A DNA stretch of 6,820 bases from JBDNFP01 sp041689775 (GCA_041689775.1 JBDNFP010000382.1:1-6820), one strand, 5' to 3'; positions 1 through 6,059 are shown, counted from the first letter of the stretch. Translations and numbers: made by a program. The notes: generated by a model from the sequence alone, not told the origin.

Positions 1-1
1 A

Positions 2-120
2 GCTACGTTAAGAAAATTAGCCTTACAGATTATCGCTGAGTATGATGATAAATTAAGTCTAAAAAAAGAAGAGTCAAGGCAGCTTATGATATAGAGTATA
101 TGATGGAATTAGTAACTTGA
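2..120 (+). pseudogene. ISAs1-family transposase, C-terminal part, with a frame break in an A7 run
   Basis: From base 2 the frame reads ATLRKLALQIIAEYDDKLSL, which resembles the end of ISAs1-family DDE transposases (leucine-rich helix, then a basic Lys/Arg segment). That frame stops at 92-94. The expected ending (KKRRVKAAYDIEYMMELVT, then TGA at 118-120) lies in the other frame and is reached only by moving back one base in the run of seven A at 61-67. The family usually has one uninterrupted frame, so a lost A (pseudogene or base-call error) is the simplest reading. The run A_AAA_AAA also fits a -1 slippery heptamer. Only about 40 residues are visible, so the family call rests on similarity of the C-terminus plus the terminal repeat. 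Confidence 0.65.
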
Positions 121-126
121 AATTCT

Positions 127-141
127 CATGCGTTTGCCCTG
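127..141 (-). repeat. Terminal inverted repeat, right end of the ISAs1-type element
   Basis: Read on the minus strand from the outer edge the sequence is CAGGGCAAACGCATG, with the CAGGG tip characteristic of this IS family. It starts 7 bp after the transposase stop. The partner repeat is outside the window. Confidence 0.6.
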
Positions 142-144
142 ATC

Positions 145-648
145 TTAGTGCGACTGATGTTCTGCTGTAGAGTACGCTACCCCAAAATGAAGTGGTAGTA
201 TGACCAGGGGAAAATTATTTTTGATAGCTATCTGAATCAGCGCCATGTGGTGAATGGCGTGCTCGATATTGTACAGTAGTTCTCTGGCAAAGGAAGAGGG
301 AATCTGAACGCTTCCTCCGGTACCTCCCACCGACAGATCCGCTGATAATTGCAAAGTATCGGTAAGGTCTAATAGTTGAACGGCGCTATCAATGCTTTTG
401 ATACGTTTGAGCGCCTCTTGTGAATCTAATTCCAGGCGTATATCGCGCTGACGTTGATCGTAATTCAACCGCCGGGTTTGGGTATTGTCAATCAGTAATT
501 CATAAAATTCGAGCACGTGCCGCACGTGCTTTCCAATGGTATTGCCCGAAAGCACAGTCAAAGGGTGGGCATAGTCAGCGTCGGAAAGTTGGCTGATAAC
601 CCCAGCCAACTGAGTTAATATATCGGTACTGACGGATTTCAGTGACAT
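145..648 (-). CDS. DinB-like (DinB/YfiT four-helix metal-binding fold) protein
   Basis: This is a 167-residue cytosolic protein. The histidines expected of DinB/YfiT metal sites are present in the right setting: GKHVRHVLEF at residues 39-48 (H41, H44) near the end of the first helix, and NIEHAIHHMALI at 127-138 (H130, H133, H134) in the late helix. A conserved-looking NYDQRQRD segment lies at 62-69. I chose the ATG at 648 (MSLKSVST) because the fold begins there. A longer frame reaches 759, but its extra N-terminus overlaps the end of the upstream DoxX frame and looks non-coding. Biochemical role unknown: proteins of this fold bind divalent metal and some are thiol-dependent transferases. It is the last gene of the leftward cluster, 47 bp behind the DoxX frame. 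The C-terminus (FGVAYST) seems complete, and the stop lies 3 bp outside the IS end. The 19-bp palindrome at 512-530 comes from the repeated His-Val codons. Confidence 0.8.
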   Translation of the reverse strand: MSLKSVSTDILTQLAGVISQLSDADYAHPLTVLSGNTIGKHVRHVLEFYELLIDNTQTRRLNYDQRQRDIRLELDSQEALKRIKSIDSAVQLLDLTDTLQLSADLSVGGTGGSVQIPSSFARELLYNIEHAIHHMALIQIAIKNNFPLVILPLHFGVAYSTAEHQSH

Positions 649-695
649 GAAAGTAGGGTTGTGAATTGATGAAAAATTGCCTTTACTGCCTTGGA

Positions 696-1124
696 TCATA
701 TCTTGCCGGCGAGTTGCTTTTTCCCCACAGAAATGAATTCCGTTAGGATGGGTACCCATTGATAGCGGGTAGCTACCAATAAGGTAATACAGCTGACGGC
801 TACGAGTAGCGCCAGAAAAAACAGGTATCCGCCGTCGCCCTGTACTTCAATACCGAGCACCGTCAAATGGGACAGAATTGCCCCCGCCATCACTCCCAGC
901 CCAATACCCGCCCCGATCCAGCTCGTGCGGGGAATTAAAATGAGTATTTAGGCGATTAGTTCAACTACTCCGGAACCGATGCGTCCCCAGGGTTCCACCC
1001 CAAGCTTTGAGAAAATATACACTGATTCGGGCTGCGCCAGAAACTTGAAATAGAGCGCTTGGAGCAAAATAACCGCTGCTATAAGGCGAACGGCCCACGA
1101 GAAGTAAGAGGTTGTCTTGTTCAT
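696..1124 (-). pseudogene. DoxX-family membrane protein, interrupted by an in-frame TAA
   Basis: Starting at the ATG at 1124 (MNKTTSYFS) the frame encodes a DoxX-like four-helix membrane protein of 142 codons, a normal length for the family. Predicted helices lie at about residues 11-28, 50-64, 69-87 and 96-118. Typical pieces are LYFKF after helix 1, GVEPWGRIGSGVVELI into helix 2, and SHLTVLGIEVQGDGG before helix 4. Codon 59 is TAA (948-950) in the middle of helix 2. The same frame continues perfectly through the other helices to the stop at 696, so this is a point nonsense change, not a frameshift. A GTG at 891-893 could in principle restart a helix 3-4 fragment, but a working protein is unlikely unless the stop is read through or is a sequencing error. 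The gene lies 37 bp downstream of the YHS gene, probably in one transcript. DoxX proteins are linked to redox or quinone functions, but no substrate can be inferred here. Confidence 0.8.
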
Positions 1125-1161
1125 GATTCGGATAAATTTTAGAATTGATTCACAAAAAAGT

Positions 1162-1629
1162 TCACTCGAATTTTGACCAATTGGCGTCAGCTTTTTTGTG
1201 CAGGTTGGCTTTGTTACTATTCCACTTCGGCAATGTATTGTTGATAAAGGAATGGTAGAATAGGTATAGCTTTCCATCTTTCACTTTGAAGGTTTCGGGG
1301 TCTATCTCTACCTTTTCACCGGAAGCGCCCATGGCGTAGGCGCACCAGCCTCCGTATTGGGGTTCGTATTTCTCCGGGCTTTTCCTAAAAACTTCCAAAT
1401 TGGCCGGTGAGGCAAATTGGTACGTAACATTTTTGTAAGTATATGTATTGGTAGCAGATCCTTTCACCGCTTTCTTCTGGGTAAAATATGCCACCGGATC
1501 GTAGCCCCGAATGGCCAGGCCTTTTTCCAGATTATACTGTTTCTGGCGTACAACCGGGTCTGTTTGGCTCCAAACTGGATAGAACTGAACGAGCAGGTAG
1601 GCCATAAGAATGAAGGAAAGCGTTTTCAT
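1162..1629 (-). CDS. Secreted YHS-domain protein
   Basis: This is a 155-residue protein. The first 22 residues (MKTLSFILMAYLLVQFYPVW, then S-Q) form a short charged start, a hydrophobic core and a likely signal peptidase I site near residues 21-23, so export to the periplasm is expected. No lipobox Cys is seen. The YHS signature GYDPVAYF is at 42-49. It is followed by a TYTYKNVTYQFASPANLEVF segment (62-81), SPEKYEPQYGGWCAYAM (84-100, single Cys96) and KLYLFYH (120-126). YHS domains are thought to bind metals, probably copper or other heavy metals; this is family knowledge, not shown here. I chose the start at 1629 because it gives a proper signal peptide. An upstream in-frame ATG at 1758 would add 43 residues with no recognisable fold and would bury the signal peptide. 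It is the first gene of the leftward cluster with DoxX and DinB-like genes. Confidence 0.88.
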   Translation of the reverse strand: MKTLSFILMAYLLVQFYPVWSQTDPVVRQKQYNLEKGLAIRGYDPVAYFTQKKAVKGSATNTYTYKNVTYQFASPANLEVFRKSPEKYEPQYGGWCAYAMGASGEKVEIDPETFKVKDGKLYLFYHSFINNTLPKWNSNKANLHKKADANWSKFE

Positions 1630-1701
1630 GTTACGGTTTGTTGCCTGGTTTAATGAATAGCCGTGGTAACTGATTATAGAAGCACAATTAACCATTGTAG
1701 T

Positions 1702-1718
1702 TTCAAAAGCTATTCCAG
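1702..1718 (-). promoter_or_regulatory. Weak sigma-54-like -24/-12 match upstream of the YHS gene
   Basis: Read leftward the sequence is CTGGAATAGCTTTTGAA. GG and the GA that replaces the usual GC are separated by the required 10 bp, but only part of the -24 box and three of four core bases of the -12 box match the TGGCAC/TTGC consensus. It lies about 73 bp ahead of the YHS start. The same bases partly resemble a Bacteroidota -7 element (TA, then TTTTG). A chance match is quite possible. Confidence 0.18.
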
Positions 1719-1830
1719 TCGTATTTATTTTATTAAAAGCCTTTCGAAACCGCATCAAAAGCTCTCAATGGCCCTTTTCTGAGCAATTGTTATCGTTTGG
1801 CATATTTGATACTTTTACGATATTTAGTAG

Positions 1831-1854
1831 ATTTCACGAAATATCACGAAATAA
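1831..1854. repeat. Tandem 10-bp direct repeat CACGAAATAt/CACGAAATAa
   Basis: CACGAAATA occurs at 1835-1843 and again at 1845-1853, exactly one helical turn apart. The first copy is also the right half of a perfect dyad, ATTTC-AC-GAAAT (1831-1842); the second has one mismatch (ATATC-AC-GAAAT, 1841-1852). Two near-palindromes on the same DNA face suggest binding of a dimeric or oligomeric regulator. The distance to the sigma-54-like -24 box at 1944 is about 90 bp, normal for an enhancer of an NtrC-class activator. A related copy lies upstream of the NRDE gene (5929-5936). Function is inferred. Confidence 0.45.
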
Positions 1855-1943
1855 ATGGGAAGTTATTAGCGATACCGGAGTTCAGAAGCTAACAAAAGAC
1901 CCGATTTAAGCTCAGGAAGCCCTTTCTAAAAAAGTAAAAAGCG

Positions 1944-1960
1944 TTGGTTCGTGAATTGTA
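1944..1960 (+). promoter_or_regulatory. Candidate sigma-54 promoter of the kinase-regulator operon
   Basis: The sequence TTGGTTCGTGAATTGTA has GG at 1946-1947 and GT at 1958-1959, with the 10-bp separation sigma-54 needs. It fits YTGGCACG-N4-TTGCW except at three positions: CA to TT in the -24 box and C to T in the -12 box. It would start RNA near 1970-1972, leaving a leader of about 50 bases. The operon encodes a sigma-54 activator, so autoregulation would be natural. The altered -12 box keeps confidence low. Confidence 0.3.
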
Positions 1961-1984
1961 GTAGAAAATTGGTAATTACCGTCC

Positions 1985-2002
1985 GGTTTTAGGGCTAAAA
2001 CC
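1985..2002. promoter_or_regulatory. 18-bp palindrome just upstream of the sensor start
   Basis: GGTTTTAG (1985-1992) and CTAAAACC (1995-2002) are perfect inverted repeats separated by GG. The centre lies about 29 bp ahead of the ATG at 2023. The two-base spacer is tight for an RNA loop, so a protein-binding site or a small leader hairpin near the ribosome-binding region are both possible. It is not followed by a T-run, so it is not a classical terminator. Confidence 0.4.
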
Positions 2003-2022
2003 CTTTACTAAATAATTCAATA

Positions 2023-2637
2023 ATGCAGGAAACCTCCGCTACCCTTCCCGAAAATGTACTTCACCTAGCGCATTTTGCTATTGAGAATTCAATAGAACCA
2101 ATTCTGCTTTTTGATCAAAAAGGGCGCTTGACGCGAGCCAATGCTGCTTCGGGTGAGCACCTTGGCTACGCCATGGTTGAATTAGAGAATTTGTGTTTTG
2201 GAGATATTCACCTAGGCTACACCCCTGCTCAATTCGAACGTTTGTGGAGTACACTACAACGATACCATACTCTAACCCTTGACCTGGCACAGATGCGCCG
2301 CGATGGTTCGATTCGGAAGGCGGAAATTGGGATGAATTTTATCCAATTAGATACCGGCCCTGTTCTCTGTTGCTTTGTGCGGGATGTGACACAACGCTCG
2401 CAACTCGACGAAACTCTTCGTCGTATATCTGAAAATACTGCCTCCGACCTTGGGATTGACTTTTTTAAGTCGATGGTTCAACAACTGGCTACTTTGCTAG
2501 ATGTAGAGTATGCCCTAGTGTCGGAATGTACCAATGTTGAGAAAACCCGGGTACGGACCTTGGCTTTTAGCTATCAAAATACCCTTGTCGAAAATATCGA
2601 ATACGACTTGGAAGGTACCCATGAAGCCTCGTCATGA
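2023..2637 (+). CDS. Sensor part of a split hybrid histidine kinase: PAS plus first half of a GAF domain
   Basis: This frame has 204 codons. Residues about 14-124 form a PAS domain: IEPILLFDQKGRLTRANAAS at 24-43, the MRRDGSIRKAEIGMNFI segment at 91-107, and the CCFVRDVTQR ending at 116-125, which is typical of PAS sensor kinases. Residues about 126-138 link to a GAF domain that starts near 140 (FFKSMVQQLATLLDVEYALVSE at 147-168). It reaches YDLEGT at 194-199 and then ends, where GAF domains of this subfamily usually continue with Pro-Cys-Glu. The rest of the GAF domain and the kinase are in the next frame, overlapping by ATGA at 2634-2637. No membrane segment or signal peptide is present, so a cytosolic signal is sensed. 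The protein alone has no catalytic output. It is most likely the N-terminal piece of a kinase broken by a small indel, although coupled translation of two subunits cannot be excluded. Confidence 0.75.
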   Translation: MQETSATLPENVLHLAHFAIENSIEPILLFDQKGRLTRANAASGEHLGYAMVELENLCFGDIHLGYTPAQFERLWSTLQRYHTLTLDLAQMRRDGSIRKAEIGMNFIQLDTGPVLCCFVRDVTQRSQLDETLRRISENTASDLGIDFFKSMVQQLATLLDVEYALVSECTNVEKTRVRTLAFSYQNTLVENIEYDLEGTHEASS

Positions 2638-4373
2638 AAGATCGGGATTTTTACTTTCCCACCGAGGTAGCCGATAACTTTATCAAGGAATCGGGTCTTG
2701 GATCGTATTTAGGAGTCCCTATTCTTGACAAATCGGGTGAAGTGGTTGGGCATCTGGCCGTGATGGATTCTCGTCCGATGACAGATCATTACAAATACAA
2801 AGGAATTTTAAAGATACTAGCCGCTCGCTCAGGGGCTGAAATAGGCCGAAAGGTAGCCGAAGAGAGGCTACTAAAGGTTCAGGAACAATTGGAAGCTACC
2901 GTATTGACCCGCACAAGTGAACTGGCTGCCGCCAAAGAAGAAGCCGAGGCCGCCAACCATGCCAAGAGTGAATTCCTGGCCACCATGAGCCACGAACTCC
3001 GCACTCCACTAAATGGTATCCTTGGCTATACTCAACTCTTTAAACGTGATTCCGACCTATCTAAAAGCCAACAAAAGGGCATTGACGTCATGCAAGACTG
3101 CGCCGAAAGCCTGCTGTCCCTGATCAATGATGTTCTGGACCTTTCAAAAATTGAGGCCCGAAAAATGGAGGTACTTTCAGAAACCTTTTTTCTGCCGGAG
3201 CTGCTGAATAATGTCAGTCAACAGATCCGCGTTAGGGCTGATCAGAAAAGACTGAGATTTGAAACTTACCTGTCTCCTGACCTTCCCGATTGGGTGGTAG
3301 GCGATGAACGTAAACTTCGGCAGGTACTGCTAAACCTGTTGGGTAATGCCGCCAAATTCACGCACTCCGGCTCTATATCTTTCCGAGCCGAATGGATGGA
3401 AACGCCAGATCCGATCATCAGCCCAGAACCGAGGCCCACCATTCGTTTCCTGGTTGAAGATACGGGCCTGGGGATAGCTCAGGAACAATTATTCAACATT
3501 TTCCTCCCATTTCAGCAAATTCGTAAATCCCGCGATTTTGTGGAAGGAACGGGTCTTGGTCTCTCCATTACGGATCAGTTGGTTAGGCTGATGAATGGTG
3601 ATCTGTTTGTATCGAGTCAGCCGGGAAAGGGTACACAATTCCGATTATCACTTGTGCTTCCCCGAGCTATGGTGCACGCTTCTATACAGCCGGCAGGTTC
3701 ACAAACTGGACGTATCGTAAGCTACGAAGGAGACCGAAAAACCATCCTGATAGCAGACCATGATTGGGAGAACAGTTCAATCTTATCTAAACTCCTTATC
3801 CCATTGGGGTTTTCAGTCGTTGAAGCACAAAATAGTCCGGATGTCGTCCGGCAAGCCATTCGCCATCACCCCGACCTGATCCTGCTTGATCTGGCAATGC
3901 CTTTCTTTGATGGGTACGCTACTCTGGAGCAGTTACGATCCAACGGTATCCTACGGGATATTCCGGTTTTTGCCCTATCGGCCAAAGTCTTTGAACAGGA
4001 TAGGCAAAAGAGCCTATGGGCTGGGTTTGATAATTTTATTCCTAAACCAGTGGATTTAGAAGCCTTGCTCCTTAAAGTGGGCCGACAGTTGGGTTTAATA
4101 TGGCAAAGACAATCCGCTCTGGAAAATTCGAAAAATAATACCCCACGGAGCGATGCCAGTCAACCCATACTTGTACCCGAAGCAGCCGAATTAGAAGCTT
4201 TGTATGAATTAGCCCGCATGGGCGATATTCAGGGAATTCTGTCTCATATTTCTAGTGGAGAACTAGCCAACCCAGACTACCGGCATTTTGTCAGCACGAT
4301 TCGCCAAGCGGCGGGTGAGTTCGATACTCAGTCAATTAAAGAATACCTTCACGCTAGTCTGAACAACGTATGA
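2634..4373 (+). CDS. Hybrid histidine kinase: second half of GAF, HisKA, HATPase, receiver
   Basis: This frame has 579 codons. Residues about 1-75 complete a GAF domain (SYLGVPILDKSGEVVGHLAV at 24-43). A coiled coil follows (about 75-110), then HisKA with the H-box SHELRTPLNGILGY, phospho-acceptor H120. The ATPase has an N-box around N238 (LLNLLGNAAKF), a G1 box DTGLG at 276-280 and a G2 box GTGLGL at 305-310. The fused receiver (about 368-485) has the acidic pair at D375/D377, acceptor D419 (LLDLAMP), S449 and K471 (PKP). A helical tail (about 515-579, ELEALYELARMGDIQGIL) of the kind often seen after such receivers ends the protein. All catalytic residues look intact. The ATG at 2634 is the only sensible start, but it leaves half a GAF domain, so the start is probably a by-product of a frameshift. 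The stop overlaps the regulator's ATG (ATGA, 4370-4373), implying coupled translation. Phosphate should pass to the downstream regulator, directly or through an unseen HPt protein. Confidence 0.88.
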   Translation: MKDRDFYFPTEVADNFIKESGLGSYLGVPILDKSGEVVGHLAVMDSRPMTDHYKYKGILKILAARSGAEIGRKVAEERLLKVQEQLEATVLTRTSELAAAKEEAEAANHAKSEFLATMSHELRTPLNGILGYTQLFKRDSDLSKSQQKGIDVMQDCAESLLSLINDVLDLSKIEARKMEVLSETFFLPELLNNVSQQIRVRADQKRLRFETYLSPDLPDWVVGDERKLRQVLLNLLGNAAKFTHSGSISFRAEWMETPDPIISPEPRPTIRFLVEDTGLGIAQEQLFNIFLPFQQIRKSRDFVEGTGLGLSITDQLVRLMNGDLFVSSQPGKGTQFRLSLVLPRAMVHASIQPAGSQTGRIVSYEGDRKTILIADHDWENSSILSKLLIPLGFSVVEAQNSPDVVRQAIRHHPDLILLDLAMPFFDGYATLEQLRSNGILRDIPVFALSAKVFEQDRQKSLWAGFDNFIPKPVDLEALLLKVGRQLGLIWQRQSALENSKNNTPRSDASQPILVPEAAELEALYELARMGDIQGILSHISSGELANPDYRHFVSTIRQAAGEFDTQSIKEYLHASLNNV

Positions 4374-5899
4374 CTACTTTTATGGAAAATGAAACGACAG
4401 ATAGTGGTTTAAAGATCAATTCTACCAGGACTATTCTGATTGTGGACGACATGCCCAATAATCTCAGTGTCCTTTACGAAACGCTAACGCGCTACCAATA
4501 CAAGGTACCCGTGGCCCACGATGGAAAAAGTGCCATCGAACAGGCACAACTAGCCCGCCCTGATCTGATTTTGCTGGATGTAATGATGCCCGGCATGGAT
4601 GGGTTTGAGACTTGCCGTCGTCTAAAACAGCTGGAAGCTACTCAGGAAATACCGGTGCTATTCATGACGACTCTCTCGGAGCCGATCAACGTCGTGAATG
4701 GCTTCAATATGGGGGCTGTTGATTATATTACTAAACCGTTTCAACTCAAAGAAGTATTGGCCCGTATTCATACTCACCTGACAATTAGGAAATTGCAGCG
4801 TGATTTGGAAACAGCCAATACCCAGCTCGAAGCCCGTGTTGCAGAACGTACAGAAGATCTTTCGAAAGTATTGACCGAGGTAGAGCAGCTCAAAAACCAG
4901 CTTAAGGCCGAAAATACCTATTTACGGGAGGAAATTCGGCAAGCTAGTAATTTTGAAGAAATTGTCAGTCAAAGTAAGGCTTTTGGCCGGGTGCTACGGT
5001 TGGTGGAGCAGGTAGCTCCTACTACCACTTCGGTGTTGATCATGGGCGAATCAGGTACAGGTAAGGAACTGCTGGCGCGGGCAGTACATAACCTGAGCGG
5101 TCGCAAGAAAAAAAATCTGGTAAAGATTAACTGCGCGGCATTGCCTGCTTCGCTCATTGAAAGTGAACTATTCGGACACGAGAAAGGCGCATTTACCGGC
5201 GCCACCGCCCAGAAGATGGGGCGCTTTGAACTGGCAGACGACGGGACAATTTTCCTGGATGAGATCGGGGAAATGCCCATGGAATTACAATCCAAACTGC
5301 TGCGAGTATTGCAGGAAGGAGAATTTGAGCGCGTTGGGAGTTCCAAAACCCTCCGGGTGAACGTTCGGGTGATTGCCGCTACTAACCGGAATCTCGAAAA
5401 GGAAATAGTGGAAGGGCGTTTCCGGGAAGATTTGTACTATCGGCTCAATGTTTTTCCGATTCATAGCCTGCCACTACGCGATCAGAAGGAGGATATTCTC
5501 GTGCTGGTTAAACATTTTTGCACAAAACTTGGACCGGGTATTGGTCGACAAATTGACGTAATTCCCCAAGAGATAGTAGATACGCTGATGAATTACCACT
5601 GGCCCGGCAACATTCGGGAGCTGGAAAATGTCATCAAACGCTCGCTGATTATCTCCTCTGGTTCCCGGCTGGCATTGGGTGACTGGGCACACAATGCCCA
5701 ACTTCGCCGAAAAAAACCAGCATCAGCCCAAAAGGATGATTTAGTAACTCTTCGAGAGTGTGAACGGAATCATATCCTGGTGGTACTTGAACACACCCAT
5801 TGGAAGGTAAGTGGTCAAAACGGTGCGGCCAAAATCCTCGATATAGTTCCAACGACCTTGGATTCTCGCATGAAGAAGCTGGGTATTAAACGTCCCTAG
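4370..5899 (+). CDS. NtrC-class sigma-54-dependent response regulator (receiver, AAA+, FhlA-like HTH)
   Basis: This is a 509-residue activator. The receiver (about 20-137) has D26/D27, phospho-acceptor D70 (LLDVMMPGMDGFE), T100/T101 and K122 (TKPF). A coiled coil at about 140-192 contains LEARVAERTEDL, a linker more usual in front of histidine kinases. The sigma-54 AAA+ domain (about 195-430) has Walker A GESGTGKE at 226-233, the sigma-54 contact loop GAFTGA at 273-278, Walker B IFLDE at 294-298, and the FREDLYYRLNVFPI arginine-finger region at 351-364. The Fis/FhlA-type helix-turn-helix is at about 455-509 (ERNHILVVLEHTHW, NGAAKIL, STLDSRMKKLGI-like ending). All motifs needed for ATP hydrolysis and RpoN activation are present, so the protein should be functional. 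An alternative ATG four codons later (4382) is possible. I preferred 4370 because of the ATGA overlap with the kinase. Targets are not encoded in the gene; nearby candidates are its own operon and the NRDE gene. Confidence 0.95.
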   Translation: MTTFMENETTDSGLKINSTRTILIVDDMPNNLSVLYETLTRYQYKVPVAHDGKSAIEQAQLARPDLILLDVMMPGMDGFETCRRLKQLEATQEIPVLFMTTLSEPINVVNGFNMGAVDYITKPFQLKEVLARIHTHLTIRKLQRDLETANTQLEARVAERTEDLSKVLTEVEQLKNQLKAENTYLREEIRQASNFEEIVSQSKAFGRVLRLVEQVAPTTTSVLIMGESGTGKELLARAVHNLSGRKKKNLVKINCAALPASLIESELFGHEKGAFTGATAQKMGRFELADDGTIFLDEIGEMPMELQSKLLRVLQEGEFERVGSSKTLRVNVRVIAATNRNLEKEIVEGRFREDLYYRLNVFPIHSLPLRDQKEDILVLVKHFCTKLGPGIGRQIDVIPQEIVDTLMNYHWPGNIRELENVIKRSLIISSGSRLALGDWAHNAQLRRKKPASAQKDDLVTLRECERNHILVVLEHTHWKVSGQNGAAKILDIVPTTLDSRMKKLGIKRP

Positions 5900-5912
5900 T
5901 TAGTTACTCATG

Positions 5913-5929
5913 ACCGTAATAGTTACGGT
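5913..5929. repeat. Inverted repeat ACCGTAA-tag-TTACGGT after the regulator gene
   Basis: A perfect 7-bp stem with a 3-base centre starts 14 bp past the regulator stop. It could be a small hairpin at the end of the operon transcript, but no T-run follows, so an intrinsic terminator is not well supported. The right arm can also pair with CGTAA at 5934-5938, and TAGTTAC is repeated 19 bp apart (5901-5907, 5920-5926). A protein-binding site is therefore an equal possibility. Confidence 0.35.
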
Positions 5930-5936
5930 ATTTCGT
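5929..5936 (-). promoter_or_regulatory. Inverted copy of the ACGAAATA motif upstream of the NRDE gene
   Basis: TATTTCGT on the plus strand is ACGAAATA on the minus strand, the core of the tandem repeat at 1835-1853. It lies about 77 bp upstream of the TTGGCACG element at 6013. The motif is short and the region AT-rich, so its value is only in the matching position relative to sigma-54-like elements at both promoters. Confidence 0.3.
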
Positions 5937-6012
5937 AATTATTATCGTTTCGAATTATAGATATTTTATAGGTTAACCACTGATTATAAGATTAATAATT
6001 ACCAAATCTCCT

Positions 6013-6031
6013 TTGGCACGAAGGTTTTGTT
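6013..6031 (+). promoter_or_regulatory. Sigma-54-like -24 element with an off-register -12 element, upstream of the NRDE gene
   Basis: TTGGCACG at 6013-6020 is an exact sigma-54 -24 box. The nearest -12-like sequence, TTGTT at 6027-6031, is two bases too far and has T for C; at the correct spacing the bases are TTTT. It may be a decayed or inactive promoter, or chance. The start codon of the NRDE gene is at 6060. Confidence 0.25.
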
Positions 6032-6059
6032 ATAAACTAATGTGTAAATATTGACAGCT

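Larger units (their letters stand above)
1..141 (+). mobile_element. Right end of an ISAs1-type insertion sequence (left end outside the window)
   Basis: This is the tail of an insertion sequence that entered from the left. It holds the last codons of a transposase resembling ISAs1/H-repeat C-termini, then a short non-coding stretch ending in TTTGCCCTG at 133-141. Read inward this is CAGGGCAAACGC, the CAGGG start typical of ISAs1-family terminal repeats. The boundary at 141 rests on that motif. The target duplication cannot be checked without the left end. The element sits directly behind the stop codon of the leftward DinB-like gene and does not appear to cut it. Confidence 0.7.
1630..2022. 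other. Divergent control region between the YHS cluster and the kinase operon
   Basis: These 393 bp hold no convincing gene. The leftward frame that extends into it is unsupported upstream of 1629. The stretch is AT-rich and should carry promoters for both directions. Recognisable structure is limited to a tandem CACGAAATA repeat (1831-1854), sigma-54-like matches on the minus strand (1702-1718) and plus strand (1944-1960), and an 18-bp palindrome (1985-2002), each listed separately. I saw no good match with correct spacing to the Bacteroidota housekeeping promoter (TTTG at -33, TAnnTTTG at -7). No strong hairpin plus T-run terminator was seen. Confidence 0.6.

Noticed and set aside
512..530. 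19-bp perfect palindrome AGCACGTG-ccg-CACGTGCT
   Set aside because: It lies inside the DinB-like gene and is produced by the codons of His-Val-Arg-His-Val, part of the conserved metal-binding helix; no regulatory role is needed.
649..759. N-terminal extension of the DinB-like frame up to 759
   Set aside because: The extra 37 residues match nothing in the fold and overlap the DoxX C-terminus; the ATG at 648 fits the family start.
1125..1277. N-terminal extension of the DoxX frame up to 1277
   Set aside because: The extra 51 residues overlap the end of the YHS gene in another frame and lack any membrane or family pattern.
1630..1758. N-terminal extension of the YHS frame
   Set aside because: It would hide a good signal peptide starting at 1629 and shows no recognisable sequence.
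1796..1812. TTTGGCATATTTGATAC as a promoter for the kinase operon
   Set aside because: It resembles parts of both sigma-54 and Bacteroidota promoter boxes but lacks the correct -12 bases and the correct spacing to a -33 TTG.
4969..5852. Overlapping frames on both strands inside the regulator gene
   Set aside because: They are shadows of the strongly conserved AAA+ and HTH coding sequence and have no family-like content.
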